From Propylenella binzhouense (GTDB lineage Bacteria > Pseudomonadota > Alphaproteobacteria > Rhizobiales > Afifellaceae), in contig NZ_SPKJ01000044.1 in the NCBI RefSeq assembly GCF_009866965.1, positions 1-32,834 on the forward strand: a stretch of 32,834 bases of DNA. The letters run 5' to 3'. Below, one piece after another: positions 8,844 to 17,794 of this stretch. A program made the position numbers and the translations under genes. The notes beneath the pieces were generated by a model. That model did no database searches and was not told the origin of the DNA. It worked only from the letters and a program-made list of their open reading frames with translations. Within the stretch, counting starts at the first letter, position 1; every line of letters starts with the position of its first letter.

Positions 8844-9644
8844 ATGCGGCGGATGGGGTTCTTCAATCTCGCCGCGCTCGCGCTCGGCTTCGGCTTTCTC
8901 TACCTGCCGATCGTCATCCTGATCATCTATTCCTTCAACGCGTCGCGGCTCGTGACGGTCTGGGGCGGCTTCTCGACCCAGTGGTACGTCGCGATGCTGC
9001 ACAACGGGCAGCTTCTCGACGCCGCCTGGGTCACGCTCCGCGTCGCGCTGCTCTCCGCCACGCTCGCGACCGTGCTCGGCACCATGGCGGCGATCGCCCT
9101 CGTCCGGCGCGGCCGCTTCGCCGGGAGGACCCTCTTCTCGGGGATGGTGGCGGCCCCGCTCGTCATGCCCGACGTCATCATCGGCCTGTCGCTGCTCCTC
9201 CTCTTCGTCGCGATCGGCTTCGACCGCGGCTTCTGGACCGTCGTGATCGCCCACACGACCGTCACGATGTGCTTCGTCGCCGTCGTGGTCCAATCGCGGC
9301 TCGCGAGCTTCGACTTCTCGCTCGAGGAGGCCGCGCTCGATCTCGGCGCCCCGCCCATCAAGGCCTTCTTCCTGGTCACGCTCCCGGTCATCTTTCCGGC
9401 CGTCGCGGCGGGCTGGATGCTCGCCTTCACGCTTTCGCTCGACGACCTCGTGATCGCGAGCTTCACCACCGGGCCCGGCGCCACCACGCTGCCGATGCGG
9501 ATCTACAGCCAGGTCAGGCTCGGCGTGACGCCGGAGATCAACGCGGTCTCGACGGTCCTCGTCGGCATCGTGACCGCCGCCGTCATCGGCGCCTCGCTCT
9601 TCACCTGGATCCGCGCCCGGCGGGAGAAGCGGCCGGCGGCGTAG
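8844..9644 (+). CDS. potI: Polyamine ABC transporter, second permease subunit
   Basis: This 266-residue inner-membrane permease has about six hydrophobic segments. The first, at about residues 6-28, ends YLPIVILIIYSFNASR, a typical PotI/PotC opening. The EAA loop EEAALDLGAPPIKAFFLVTLPVIFP and the closing segment SLDDLVIASFTTGPGATTLPMRIYS are diagnostic. The ATG directly follows the acetyltransferase stop codon. It is the last gene of the operon and is convergent with the DMT exporter gene 41 bp away. Confidence 0.94.
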   Translation: MRRMGFFNLAALALGFGFLYLPIVILIIYSFNASRLVTVWGGFSTQWYVAMLHNGQLLDAAWVTLRVALLSATLATVLGTMAAIALVRRGRFAGRTLFSGMVAAPLVMPDVIIGLSLLLLFVAIGFDRGFWTVVIAHTTVTMCFVAVVVQSRLASFDFSLEEAALDLGAPPIKAFFLVTLPVIFPAVAAGWMLAFTLSLDDLVIASFTTGPGATTLPMRIYSQVRLGVTPEINAVSTVLVGIVTAAVIGASLFTWIRARREKRPAA

Positions 9645-9685
9645 CCGGGACCGTTCCCGCCCGGACGAGTGCCGGGCAGAGACGC

Positions 9686-10591
9686 CTAGGCGGCGTCGAG
9701 CGGCGAGGCGGCATGCCGGCGGACCAGCGCCGGCAGCGAGGCGAGCAGCGCTCCTCCCGCGATGAAGGCGGCGGCGAGCGCAAGCCGCCCCGTCATCTCG
9801 GCGAAGCCGGCGACCACCAGGACGAAGGTCGAGAGGAGCGGCGCCGCATAGGAGGCGACCCCGAGCACCTGGATGTCGCCATGCTTCACGCCGTGGTCCC
9901 AGACGTAGAAGGCAGCCCCGACCGGCATCAGCCCGAGACCGAGCACCGCCAGCCATTCGCCGGCCCCGGACGGCCAGACCGGCGCCTCGACCAGGAGATG
10001 CGCCGCCGCGCTCGCGGCTGCCGTGGCGAGGCAGAAGCCCGCGACCACGCCTGTCGGCACCGCCGCGAACCGCCGCGAGAGGATCGAATAGGCCGACCAG
10101 GTGAGCGCGCATCCCGCCGCCGCGAGATAGCCCGGTCCGTAGCGCGGGTCGAAGCTGAGGCCGCCGCGCCCGACGATCAGCACCGTCCCGGCGAGGCCCA
10201 TCAGCGCGCCGGCGACATGGTACCAGCGCAGCCTTTCGCCCGGCAGGAGCGCCGAGAGGACGACGATCATGAGCGGCCACAGATAGGCGATCAGGCTCGC
10301 CTCGACCGGCGGGGCGTGACGGAGGGCCGTGAAATAGAGCGCGTGGTAGCCGAACAGGCCGCCGACGCCGAGAAGCCAGACCGGCCAGGGCTGCCTCAGA
10401 TCCCGCCACCTCCGCGTCGCAGCGAGCCAGAGAAGGCCGAGCACGCCGCCCACGAGGAACGCCATCGCGGAAAGCTGGAACGGCGGAACGGCACCGCTCG
10501 CCGCCGTGAAGAGCGCGAGGAGCGCCCACATGAGGATGGCGAGGAAGCCGATGAAGGTGGCGGCGCGGCGGCGTGAGGGCATGGCGTTCAT
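9686..10591 (-). CDS. DMT-family (EamA) transporter, YddG-like
   Basis: This 301-residue integral membrane protein has about ten hydrophobic segments in two EamA repeats. GYHALYFTALRHAPPVEASLIAYLWPL in the first half and VWDHGVKHGDIQVLGVASYAAPLLST in the second resemble the YddG group of aromatic amino acid and metabolite exporters. The substrate cannot be assigned from sequence. The ATG used has a second in-frame ATG three codons later, and the choice does not change the protein. It is convergent with potI and followed on the same strand by nothing related. Confidence 0.87.
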   Translation of the reverse strand: MNAMPSRRRAATFIGFLAILMWALLALFTAASGAVPPFQLSAMAFLVGGVLGLLWLAATRRWRDLRQPWPVWLLGVGGLFGYHALYFTALRHAPPVEASLIAYLWPLMIVVLSALLPGERLRWYHVAGALMGLAGTVLIVGRGGLSFDPRYGPGYLAAAGCALTWSAYSILSRRFAAVPTGVVAGFCLATAAASAAAHLLVEAPVWPSGAGEWLAVLGLGLMPVGAAFYVWDHGVKHGDIQVLGVASYAAPLLSTFVLVVAGFAEMTGRLALAAAFIAGGALLASLPALVRRHAASPLDAA

Positions 10592-10648
10592 CGTTCGGGG
10601 ACCGAGCCATAGCGCCCCGGCCGGCGCGGCAAAAGGCCCCGCGCGGCC

Positions 10649-11593
10649 TCAGCTCTGCTTGCGGCAGAGATCGCGCCGGCCGTGAAACTCCGAGATCGAG
10701 CGATTGAGCTCGGCCCCGAAGATGAAGATCAGCGCCTGTATGTAGAGGAAGAACATCAGCGCGACGGTGCCGCCGAGGCCGGCATAGGTGGCGCTGTAAT
10801 TTGCGATCTGGGAAAGGTACATTCCGAACAGCCGCCCGCAGATCCACCAGCCGACCAGGGTGACGAGGGCGCCCGTGGCGACGCTCTTCACGCGGCGCTT
10901 GCGTGCCGGCAGGACGAGATGGACGAGCGCGAGCGTGACGCCCATGATGATGACGATCAGGGCCTCGCGGGCAATCCTCAGGAGCCCGAGCTCGAAATGG
11001 ACGTCGAGCACGCTCGCCTCCAGATAACGCAGCCAGACCGGCACGACGATCCCGAGGCTCGCCATCGCGAGCACGAAGAACATCCCGATGAAGACGAACA
11101 GGAGGTCGCTGCCGTAGCGGCGGATCGGGCCGCGGTCCTCGGCGCACCGATAGGCCCGGTTGAGCCCGTCGCGAACGGCCTCCACGCAGCCGGTGATCGA
11201 GATGAGCGTGACGGCCAGACCGAAGCTCAGGAGGCTGGTCTTGTTGGGCGTGGCGAAGATCCGCTGCAGCTCGGGCTGGATCGTCCTCACCATGTGCTCG
11301 GGGAAGGCGCCGAGGGCCTCCCGGCTGACATAGTCACCGAGCTGCGGGCCACCGACCAGGGCGCCGAGGGCGACCAGGAAGATCATGAAGGGAAAGAGCG
11401 CAAAGATCATCGAGAACGCGATCGCGCTCGCCACCATGACACCGTCGTGCCAGACGACGCCCACGATCGCGTTCCGCACGACGACGGTCGCGGCGTGGAG
11501 GAAGCGGGCAAGGAGCCCGAAGGCATCCGGCCGCTCGAGGCGGCGCGCAGGCTCGCGGTGCCGGTTCGGATGATGTTCGACTCCGACACTCAT
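10649..11593 (-). CDS. YihY/BrkB-family membrane protein (UPF0761)
   Basis: This 314-residue inner-membrane protein has about six hydrophobic segments. It carries the family blocks VVWHDGVMVASAIAFSMIFALFPFMIFL (about residues 44-71), LRYLEASVLDVHFEL and YATYAGLGGTVALMFFLYIQALIFIFGAELNRSI (read here as NYSATYAGLGGTVALMFFLY). The biochemical function of the family is not settled. An older RNase BN assignment was withdrawn. The frame is open further upstream to 11725 but that would run into phaB, so I chose the ATG at 11593 just before the conserved part. No strong ribosome binding site is visible. Confidence 0.87.
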   Translation of the reverse strand: MSVGVEHHPNRHREPARRLERPDAFGLLARFLHAATVVVRNAIVGVVWHDGVMVASAIAFSMIFALFPFMIFLVALGALVGGPQLGDYVSREALGAFPEHMVRTIQPELQRIFATPNKTSLLSFGLAVTLISITGCVEAVRDGLNRAYRCAEDRGPIRRYGSDLLFVFIGMFFVLAMASLGIVVPVWLRYLEASVLDVHFELGLLRIAREALIVIIMGVTLALVHLVLPARKRRVKSVATGALVTLVGWWICGRLFGMYLSQIANYSATYAGLGGTVALMFFLYIQALIFIFGAELNRSISEFHGRRDLCRKQS

Positions 11594-11678
11594 CGCGATC
11601 GCAACGGCCCCGCTTTGCCCGGGTTCCGGGCTCCGAACGAAGCCGTGCCGGCGATTCCGCGGCCCGGACGGACGGCGG

Positions 11679-12407
11679 TCAGCCGTTCGCCATGTACTGG
11701 CCGCCGTTGATCGACAGCACGGCACCGGTCATATAGGCGGCCGCATCCGATACCAAATAGGCGACGAGCGCCCCGATCTCCTCCGCCTTGCCGAGCCGGT
11801 TCACCGGCACGGCCGCGATGATGCCCTCGAGCACCTTCTCCGGCACCGCGGCGACCATGTCCGTGTCGACATAACCGGGGCAGATGCAGTTCACCGTGAT
11901 GCCCTTGCGGGCATTCTCCAGCGCGAGCGCCTTGGTGAACCCGATCACGCCAGCCTTGGCGGCCGAATAGTTCGCCTGCCCGATCTGGCCCTTCTGCCCG
12001 TTGATCGAGGAGATGTTGACGATGCGTCCGTAGCCACGCTCGCGCATGCCGTCGATCACGGGCCGCGTCATCGTGAACATGGAATCGAGATTGGTCCGCA
12101 GCACGGCCGACCAGGCCTCGTAGTCCATCCTGTGGAACCAGCCGTCGCGCGTGATGCCCGCATTGTTCACGAGCACGTCGACGGGCCCGACTTCCGCCTC
12201 GACCCGGCGCACACCTTCCGCACAGGCCTTCGGGTCCGCTACGTCCCACCTGAAGACGGCGATGCCGGTCTCGTCCCGGAAGGCCTCCGCCTTTTCGGCA
12301 TTCCCCGCATAGGTGACAGCGACCGAGCATCCGCACGCCTTCAGCGACCGGGCGATCGCCGCGCCGATGCCGCGCGTGCCGCCGGTGACCAGTGCAATCC
12401 TGGACAT
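11679..12407 (-). CDS. phaB: Acetoacetyl-CoA reductase (PHB synthesis)
   Basis: An NADPH-dependent short-chain dehydrogenase of 242 residues that reduces acetoacetyl-CoA to (R)-3-hydroxybutyryl-CoA. It has the Rossmann motif TGGTRGIG at 8-15, NNAG, the catalytic Ser in NISSING-type context and YSAAK. The PhaB-specific ITRDGWFHRMDYEAW segment and the ending GAVLSINGGQYM are present. An ATG 11 codons upstream is possible, but the chosen one is preceded by AGGGAGGGGGG and gives the usual PhaB length. It lies downstream of phaA on the same strand but is separated from it by a strong hairpin. Confidence 0.95.
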   Translation of the reverse strand: MSRIALVTGGTRGIGAAIARSLKACGCSVAVTYAGNAEKAEAFRDETGIAVFRWDVADPKACAEGVRRVEAEVGPVDVLVNNAGITRDGWFHRMDYEAWSAVLRTNLDSMFTMTRPVIDGMRERGYGRIVNISSINGQKGQIGQANYSAAKAGVIGFTKALALENARKGITVNCICPGYVDTDMVAAVPEKVLEGIIAAVPVNRLGKAEEIGALVAYLVSDAAAYMTGAVLSINGGQYMANG

Positions 12408-12435
12408 CCCCCCTCCCTGATTTCTTATCGTTTCT

Positions 12436-12475
12436 GACAAAACCGGCAGGCCGGGCGCTACGCCCGGCCGGCCGG
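12436..12475 (-). terminator. Strong hairpin terminator between phaA and phaB
   Basis: A 9-bp perfect GC stem (12449-12457 against 12461-12469, 3-nt loop) is extended past one A/G mismatch by 5 more pairs (12443-12447 against 12471-12475). On the minus strand TTTTGT follows directly. It starts 1-2 nt after the phaA stop codon, so it should stop or strongly attenuate transcripts before phaB. Confidence 0.72.
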
Positions 12476-12476
12476 C

Positions 12477-13740
<1,264 letters not shown>

Positions 13741-13780
13741 TCCAGCCCAACGAATTATGCGGGCGCGAAGGTTCTACCGC

Positions 13781-13797
13781 AGGCGCAAAATTGCTGG
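13781..13797. promoter_or_regulatory. Candidate PhaR operator in the phaA-phaR gap
   Basis: GCAAAATTGC (13785-13794) is an inverted repeat of GCAA and TTGC inside a locally A/T-richer stretch, upstream of the predicted phaA -35. PhaR-type repressors are described as binding TGC/GCA-rich inverted sites. Assigning this one is inference only. Confidence 0.25.
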
Positions 13798-13870
13798 ACC
13801 CATCCCGTCGGTTGTTCCATTCTCGACAGGCGTTTACGCCCGACGTAGCGCGGCGGGAGGTCGGTAAGAA

Positions 13871-14434
13871 ATGGCCAATCAGAATCCGACGACGATCAAG
13901 AAATATGCCAATCGCCGGCTGTATCATACCGGCACTTCCACTTACGTGACACTAGAAGATCTCGCCCGGATGGTCAAGAACGGCGAGGAGTTCGTCGTGC
14001 AGGACGCCAAGACGGGGGAGGACATTACGCGCGCCGTGCTCGGCCAGATCATTTTCGAGCACGAGACGCGAGGGCAACATCTGTTGCCCATCGCCTTCCT
14101 GAGACAGCTCATAAGATTCTACGGCGACAGCATGCAGGCCGTGCTTCCGGCCTATCTCGAGACCTCGCTTTCCACCTTCACGCGCGACCAGGAAAAGCTC
14201 CGCGAGCAGCTCGCGAAGGCCTTCAAGGGCGACGCCTTCGGGGTGATCGAGGACCAGGCGCGGCGCAACATGGAACTGTTCCGGGAGGCGCTGAAGATGT
14301 GGATGCCCTTCGCGGAATCGGCCTCGCCCAAGGAGCAGGCGCGCGCGCCTGACCGCGACGGCGAGATCGACGCGCTCCGCAAGCAGCTCCAGGACCTTCA
14401 GAAGACGATCGACGGGCTCGCCAAGAAGGCCTAG
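13871..14434 (+). CDS. phaR: Polyhydroxyalkanoate synthesis repressor PhaR
   Basis: This 187-residue protein has the PHB/PHA accumulation-regulator DNA-binding domain at its N-terminus: IKKYANRRLYHTGTSTYVTL (residues 7-26) then DLARMVKNGEEFVVQDAKTGEDIT. The PHB-granule associating helical part (ILFEHE-like IIFEHETRGQHLLP, LRQLIRFYGDSMQAVLPAYLE) follows, and the protein ends in a coiled-coil-like tail IDALRKQLQDLQKTIDGL. It senses PHA granules and represses phasin and PHA genes. The ATG follows GGGAGG at 10 nt. It is divergent from phaA, and its stop overlaps the convergent EAL gene end by 3 bases. Confidence 0.95.
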   Translation: MANQNPTTIKKYANRRLYHTGTSTYVTLEDLARMVKNGEEFVVQDAKTGEDITRAVLGQIIFEHETRGQHLLPIAFLRQLIRFYGDSMQAVLPAYLETSLSTFTRDQEKLREQLAKAFKGDAFGVIEDQARRNMELFREALKMWMPFAESASPKEQARAPDRDGEIDALRKQLQDLQKTIDGLAKKA

Positions 14435-16233
14435 CCGACCACCCGCAGCGCCGGGGCCGAGCCCGTCCCGGCGCGGACCTTCTGTATCGCCGGGGGGCCG
14501 AGATGACGGCCCTGCAGGCAGTCGACGCCGAGCGCGCACATCTCCGCCGCGAGGTCCTCCTCCTCGATCGGCCCGGCCACGACCTCGAGCCGGAAATGAT
14601 GGGCGAAGTCCACGAGCGTCTTCAGATAGCCGCGCGTGGCCGGCGCGGCCCCGGCGCGGACGAAGGCCGGATCGAGCTTCACGATGTCGACCGGAAGCAC
14701 GGCGAGATTGCGGAACGCGGTATGGCTCGCACCGAAGCGGTCGATCGCGATCCGGCAGCCGAGCGCGCGCAGCCGCGCCGTGAAGCGGGCCGCCGGTTCG
14801 GGATCGGCGGCGATCGCCGCCTCGGGGATTTCGACCACGAGCCGGCTCGTCCAGGCCGGCTGGCGGCGCAGCGCCGCCTCGAGGCCTTCGAGCCAGGCGC
14901 AGTCGAGCACCGTCTCCCGCGAGAGGTTGACGGAATGGACCGTGTGCTCCTCCGCCTCAAGGAGGCGGAACAGGAGGTCCTGCATCTTCAGGTCGATAAG
15001 CCGCATCAGCCCGAGCGCCTCGGCGACGCCGATCGCATCGGCCATCGCCACCGGCTCGCCGCCGGGACCTTCGAGGCGGGCGAGGCACTCGAAGAACGCG
15101 ACCGCGCGGCCGGACGCATGGACCACCGGCTGCCTGGCGATCTGCAGGCGGTCCCGCTGCACGGCGTCGGCAAGCATCTCCGCGACGAGCGATTCCGCGA
15201 TCCCGGGCGCGGCGCCCGCGCAGGCAGGGGGGCGGTGAAACAGGAAGCGGCCCGGGCCGAGCCGCCGGGCCCGCCGGCCGGCCCCGCGCGCCCGCACCAG
15301 GCAATCCTGCACGGTGGCCGCGTCCGAGGGCACCATCACGGCGCCGACGGTGGTGAGCGGAACGATCGGCTTGCCCGAGCCGAGGATGATCGGCTCGGCA
15401 ATCTCGGACGAGATCCTGGCCACAGCGCGGCCGCCCTCCTCCGCGTCGGCGACGCGCAGCATCAGGCCGAGCTCGGTATCGGAGAGCCAGCCCACGAGAT
15501 CGCCGCGCCGCACGATCTGGCGCGCGCGCTGGGCGAGCGCGAACTCCATCTCCCCGATCGCGACCGCGCCGTATGCCTCCGCCACCAGCCGGAGGTTCTC
15601 GGTGGAGACGAGCGCGAACACGAACGGCGTCCGATAATGCTGCGCCACGGTCAACAGCAGATCGAGCTGCTCCAGGAACGCCCCGCGGCGGGGCACGGTC
15701 TCAGACGCCGGCTGGCGTGCGGAGCGGGCCGGGGGAACGAGGCGGATCGCGCCGCGGGCGAGCGCGGGACGCCCGGTCTCGTCGGCGAACCAGACGCCGC
15801 GATCCTGCACCCAGATCCGCTGCGGAGCGCCCTCCTCGCCGAGCCGGAGGCAATAGACGACGTCGTAGGGAACGCCGGCGCCGTAATCGACGCCGATCGC
15901 GCTCAGCACGGCCTGATGCCGGTCGGTCAGGCTCTCCGGATCGACCAGACCGTCATAGGCCTTTCCGGAGGCGAATTTCTCGGAGCGTTCGGTGCGCAGG
16001 ACGGCCCACAGGTTTTCCGACCAGCGCAAGCGGTCGCTCTCGAGGTCCCATTCGTAGAGCGCCTCTCCGATCGCCGTCAGGATCGCATGGCTGCCTTCGG
16101 CCCGGCGCCCGCCTGTCCGTTCCGGATTCTTCGCGGCGAGAACCGGCGTCAGGTCGGGCTTGAATTCCGGGCTGTCCGCATTTTCCTGCGGCGTCCGCTC
16201 ATCGGTCACGAGGATCCCCCGCATGGCCGCCAT
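14431..16233 (-). CDS. PAS / degenerate GGDEF / degenerate EAL domain protein
   Basis: About 600 residues with no membrane segment, so probably cytoplasmic. A PAS-like fold lies at roughly 49-170 (IGEALYEWDLESDRLRW ... IWVQDRGVWFADETG). A GGDEF-like fold at roughly 190-325 has WLSDTELGLML where active cyclases have GGDEF. An EAL-like fold fills the rest. In the EAL part the Glu of ECL, the Asn of NLS, the Glu of EIPE and the Lys of VKLD remain. However DDFG is DRFG and EGVE is GPIE, so c-di-GMP hydrolysis is doubtful. It is more likely a sensor, a c-di-GMP binder or a protein-interaction module. The start is uncertain: ATG at 16233, ATG at 16224 and GTG at 16209 are all possible. Confidence 0.85.
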   Translation of the reverse strand: MAAMRGILVTDERTPQENADSPEFKPDLTPVLAAKNPERTGGRRAEGSHAILTAIGEALYEWDLESDRLRWSENLWAVLRTERSEKFASGKAYDGLVDPESLTDRHQAVLSAIGVDYGAGVPYDVVYCLRLGEEGAPQRIWVQDRGVWFADETGRPALARGAIRLVPPARSARQPASETVPRRGAFLEQLDLLLTVAQHYRTPFVFALVSTENLRLVAEAYGAVAIGEMEFALAQRARQIVRRGDLVGWLSDTELGLMLRVADAEEGGRAVARISSEIAEPIILGSGKPIVPLTTVGAVMVPSDAATVQDCLVRARGAGRRARRLGPGRFLFHRPPACAGAAPGIAESLVAEMLADAVQRDRLQIARQPVVHASGRAVAFFECLARLEGPGGEPVAMADAIGVAEALGLMRLIDLKMQDLLFRLLEAEEHTVHSVNLSRETVLDCAWLEGLEAALRRQPAWTSRLVVEIPEAAIAADPEPAARFTARLRALGCRIAIDRFGASHTAFRNLAVLPVDIVKLDPAFVRAGAAPATRGYLKTLVDFAHHFRLEVVAGPIEEEDLAAEMCALGVDCLQGRHLGPPAIQKVRAGTGSAPALRVVG

Positions 16234-16298
16234 GCGGCCGTGATTAAGGCATCCTGAGCGTACGAAGTAAAACCACGGTAAAGGGCTGGCGGCCCGCC

Positions 16299-16321
16299 CG
16301 GCCGGAAGCTTAATCCGGCCG
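16299..16321 (-). terminator. Possible terminator at the dacA stop
   Basis: An 8-bp stem (CGGCCGGA, 16299-16306, against 16314-16321) encloses a 7-nt loop that contains the dacA TAA stop. No T tract follows directly, so it may be only a stabilising or attenuating hairpin. Confidence 0.3.
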
Positions 16322-17647
16322 CGGCCGCGGCACGGGCGCCGGGACACGGGATGCCGCCGCGCTCTCGAGCAGGTTGAGCGGCGCCTTCGTCGGGAAGGGC
16401 GGCTCCGGCGGCTTCTGCTCCGCCACGAAGGCCGTCGCGATCGGCGCCGGCGCGCTCGCCACCGCCGGAGGATTGGGCCGCATCTTCGGGAGCGGCGCCT
16501 GCGCGACCGCCAGCCCGCCGCCCGGCGCGGCACCTTCGGCCCCCCCGATGAAGACCCGGACGGGCGGCCCGAAGGCGATCTTCGGGCCGAGATGACTCGG
16601 CCGCACCTTGCCGCCCTCGTCGATCACGATCATGCCGTTCGGCAGCGTCTTGAACTCCGGCTCGTCGGAATCGGCCGCGCTCGCGGCCTTCCGATGCGCC
16701 TTCAGGTAGGGACACATGTCGAGCGGCTCCGGGAATTCCGCCCCGGAGGTGAGGCTCGCAAGCGTCGGCCGCCTCCCGCCGAAGAGCGCCCGCGACCGGA
16801 ACCCCTTCTCCAGCAGCACCGCGGCCTGCTCGGCGCGCTCCAGCGCGCTGTAGGAGCCGAAGACGACGGCGAGCATCTCGCGCCCGTTCCGCTCCGCGGT
16901 CGCCACCAGGTTGAAGCCCGACGAGCAGATATAGCCCGTCTTCATGCCCGTGGTGCCCGGATAGCGCTCGACCAGGGTGTTGTAGTTCTTGAGGATCTTC
17001 TTCCCGATCTGGATCGCCGGAATCCGGAAATAGCCGCGATAGGCCGGGAAATCGGTGACAAGCGCACGCGCGAGGACCGCCATGTCGCGTGCGCTGCTGA
17101 CATGGTTCGGATCCGGCAGCCCGTTCGGATTGGCGAAATGGGACGCGGTCATGCCGAGGCGGGCCGCCTGGGCGTTCATGCGCGCCGCGAAGCCCTCGAC
17201 GCTGCCGCCCACGGTCTCCGCGACGGCGACCGCGATGTCGTTGGCGGACTTGACCAGGAGCATCTTCAGGGCGTTGTCGAGCGTCAGAACCGTGCCCGGC
17301 TTGAAGCCCATCTTGCTCGGCGGCTCGGAGGCCGCCCTGGCACTGACGACGACCGGCGAATCGAGCGTGAGCTCGCCCGCCTGGATCGCGCCGAACGTGA
17401 CATAGGCCGTCATCAGCTTCGTCGTGGAGGCCGGATACCAGGGCCGCGCCGCGTCCCGCTCCTCGATCACCTCGCCGGTGCGGAGATCGACCAGCACGTA
17501 AGGTCCCGTCGCCGCGGCGAGCTCCGGAAGCGCCGGCGCGTCCTCGGCCGAAGCGGTCGCGACGCGAAGCGGGACCGCCAGGACGAGCAGGGCGAGGACG
17601 AAGGCCCATATCGGCGCGGCCAGCCTGGTTCGGTACGTCGGGGTCAC
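16310..17647 (-). CDS. dacA: D-alanyl-D-alanine carboxypeptidase (PBP5/6 family, S11)
   Basis: This periplasmic penicillin-binding protein removes the terminal D-Ala from peptidoglycan stem peptides. It has a signal peptide (residues 1-34, core FVLALLVLAVPL, cleavage after ASA). The three active-site motifs are S74-TT-K77, S134-A-N136 and K236-TG, with the spacing expected for S11 enzymes. The length is 445 residues. The last 120 or so residues are rich in Pro and Ala (APLPKMRPNPPAVASAPAP ... VPAPVPRPRPD) instead of the usual amphipathic membrane anchor. The start is GTG at 17647 with GAAGAGG before it. The frame is open to 17725 but the longer version passes through a tandem repeat. Confidence 0.93.
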   Translation of the reverse strand: MTPTYRTRLAAPIWAFVLALLVLAVPLRVATASAEDAPALPELAAATGPYVLVDLRTGEVIEERDAARPWYPASTTKLMTAYVTFGAIQAGELTLDSPVVVSARAASEPPSKMGFKPGTVLTLDNALKMLLVKSANDIAVAVAETVGGSVEGFAARMNAQAARLGMTASHFANPNGLPDPNHVSSARDMAVLARALVTDFPAYRGYFRIPAIQIGKKILKNYNTLVERYPGTTGMKTGYICSSGFNLVATAERNGREMLAVVFGSYSALERAEQAAVLLEKGFRSRALFGGRRPTLASLTSGAEFPEPLDMCPYLKAHRKAASAADSDEPEFKTLPNGMIVIDEGGKVRPSHLGPKIAFGPPVRVFIGGAEGAAPGGGLAVAQAPLPKMRPNPPAVASAPAPIATAFVAEQKPPEPPFPTKAPLNLLESAAASRVPAPVPRPRPD

Positions 17648-17684
17648 GACGGCCTCTTCGGTTCGAGCGCCCTTTCCTACGCGA

Positions 17685-17730
17685 TTTGCAGGAGCGCCGC
17701 ACCCCCGTTTGCGGGAGCGCCGCACCCCCG
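17685..17730. repeat. Two tandem copies of a 23-bp unit
   Basis: Copy one at 17685-17707 and copy two at 17708-17730 share GGAGCGCCGCACCCCCG preceded by TTTGC, differing at a single A/G position. They lie in the 147-bp gap between divergent dacA and the M20 amidohydrolase gene. Confidence 0.85.
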
Positions 17731-17739
17731 TCGCTCCGG

Positions 17740-17768
17740 TTGTCAGGAATGCCGCACATCCTTAGCCT
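17740..17768 (+). promoter_or_regulatory. Probable promoter of the M20 amidohydrolase gene
   Basis: TTGTCA (17740-17745), 17 nt, TAGCCT (17763-17768), with a start expected about 20 nt before the ATG at 17795. It lies immediately downstream of the tandem repeat. Confidence 0.4.
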
Positions 17769-17794
17769 GGCCAGGACCCGCCGGAGACCAGACC

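Noticed and set aside
9659-9677. A 6-bp hairpin between convergent potI and the DMT gene
   Set aside because: There is no T tract on either strand and the stem is short for this GC content, so a terminator cannot be claimed.
8049-11147. A 1032-codon open frame on the minus strand across potH, the acetyltransferase, potI and the DMT gene
   Set aside because: It is antisense to well-recognised genes, is dominated by Arg, Ala, Gly and Asp runs without any domain, and arises from the high GC content at third codon positions.
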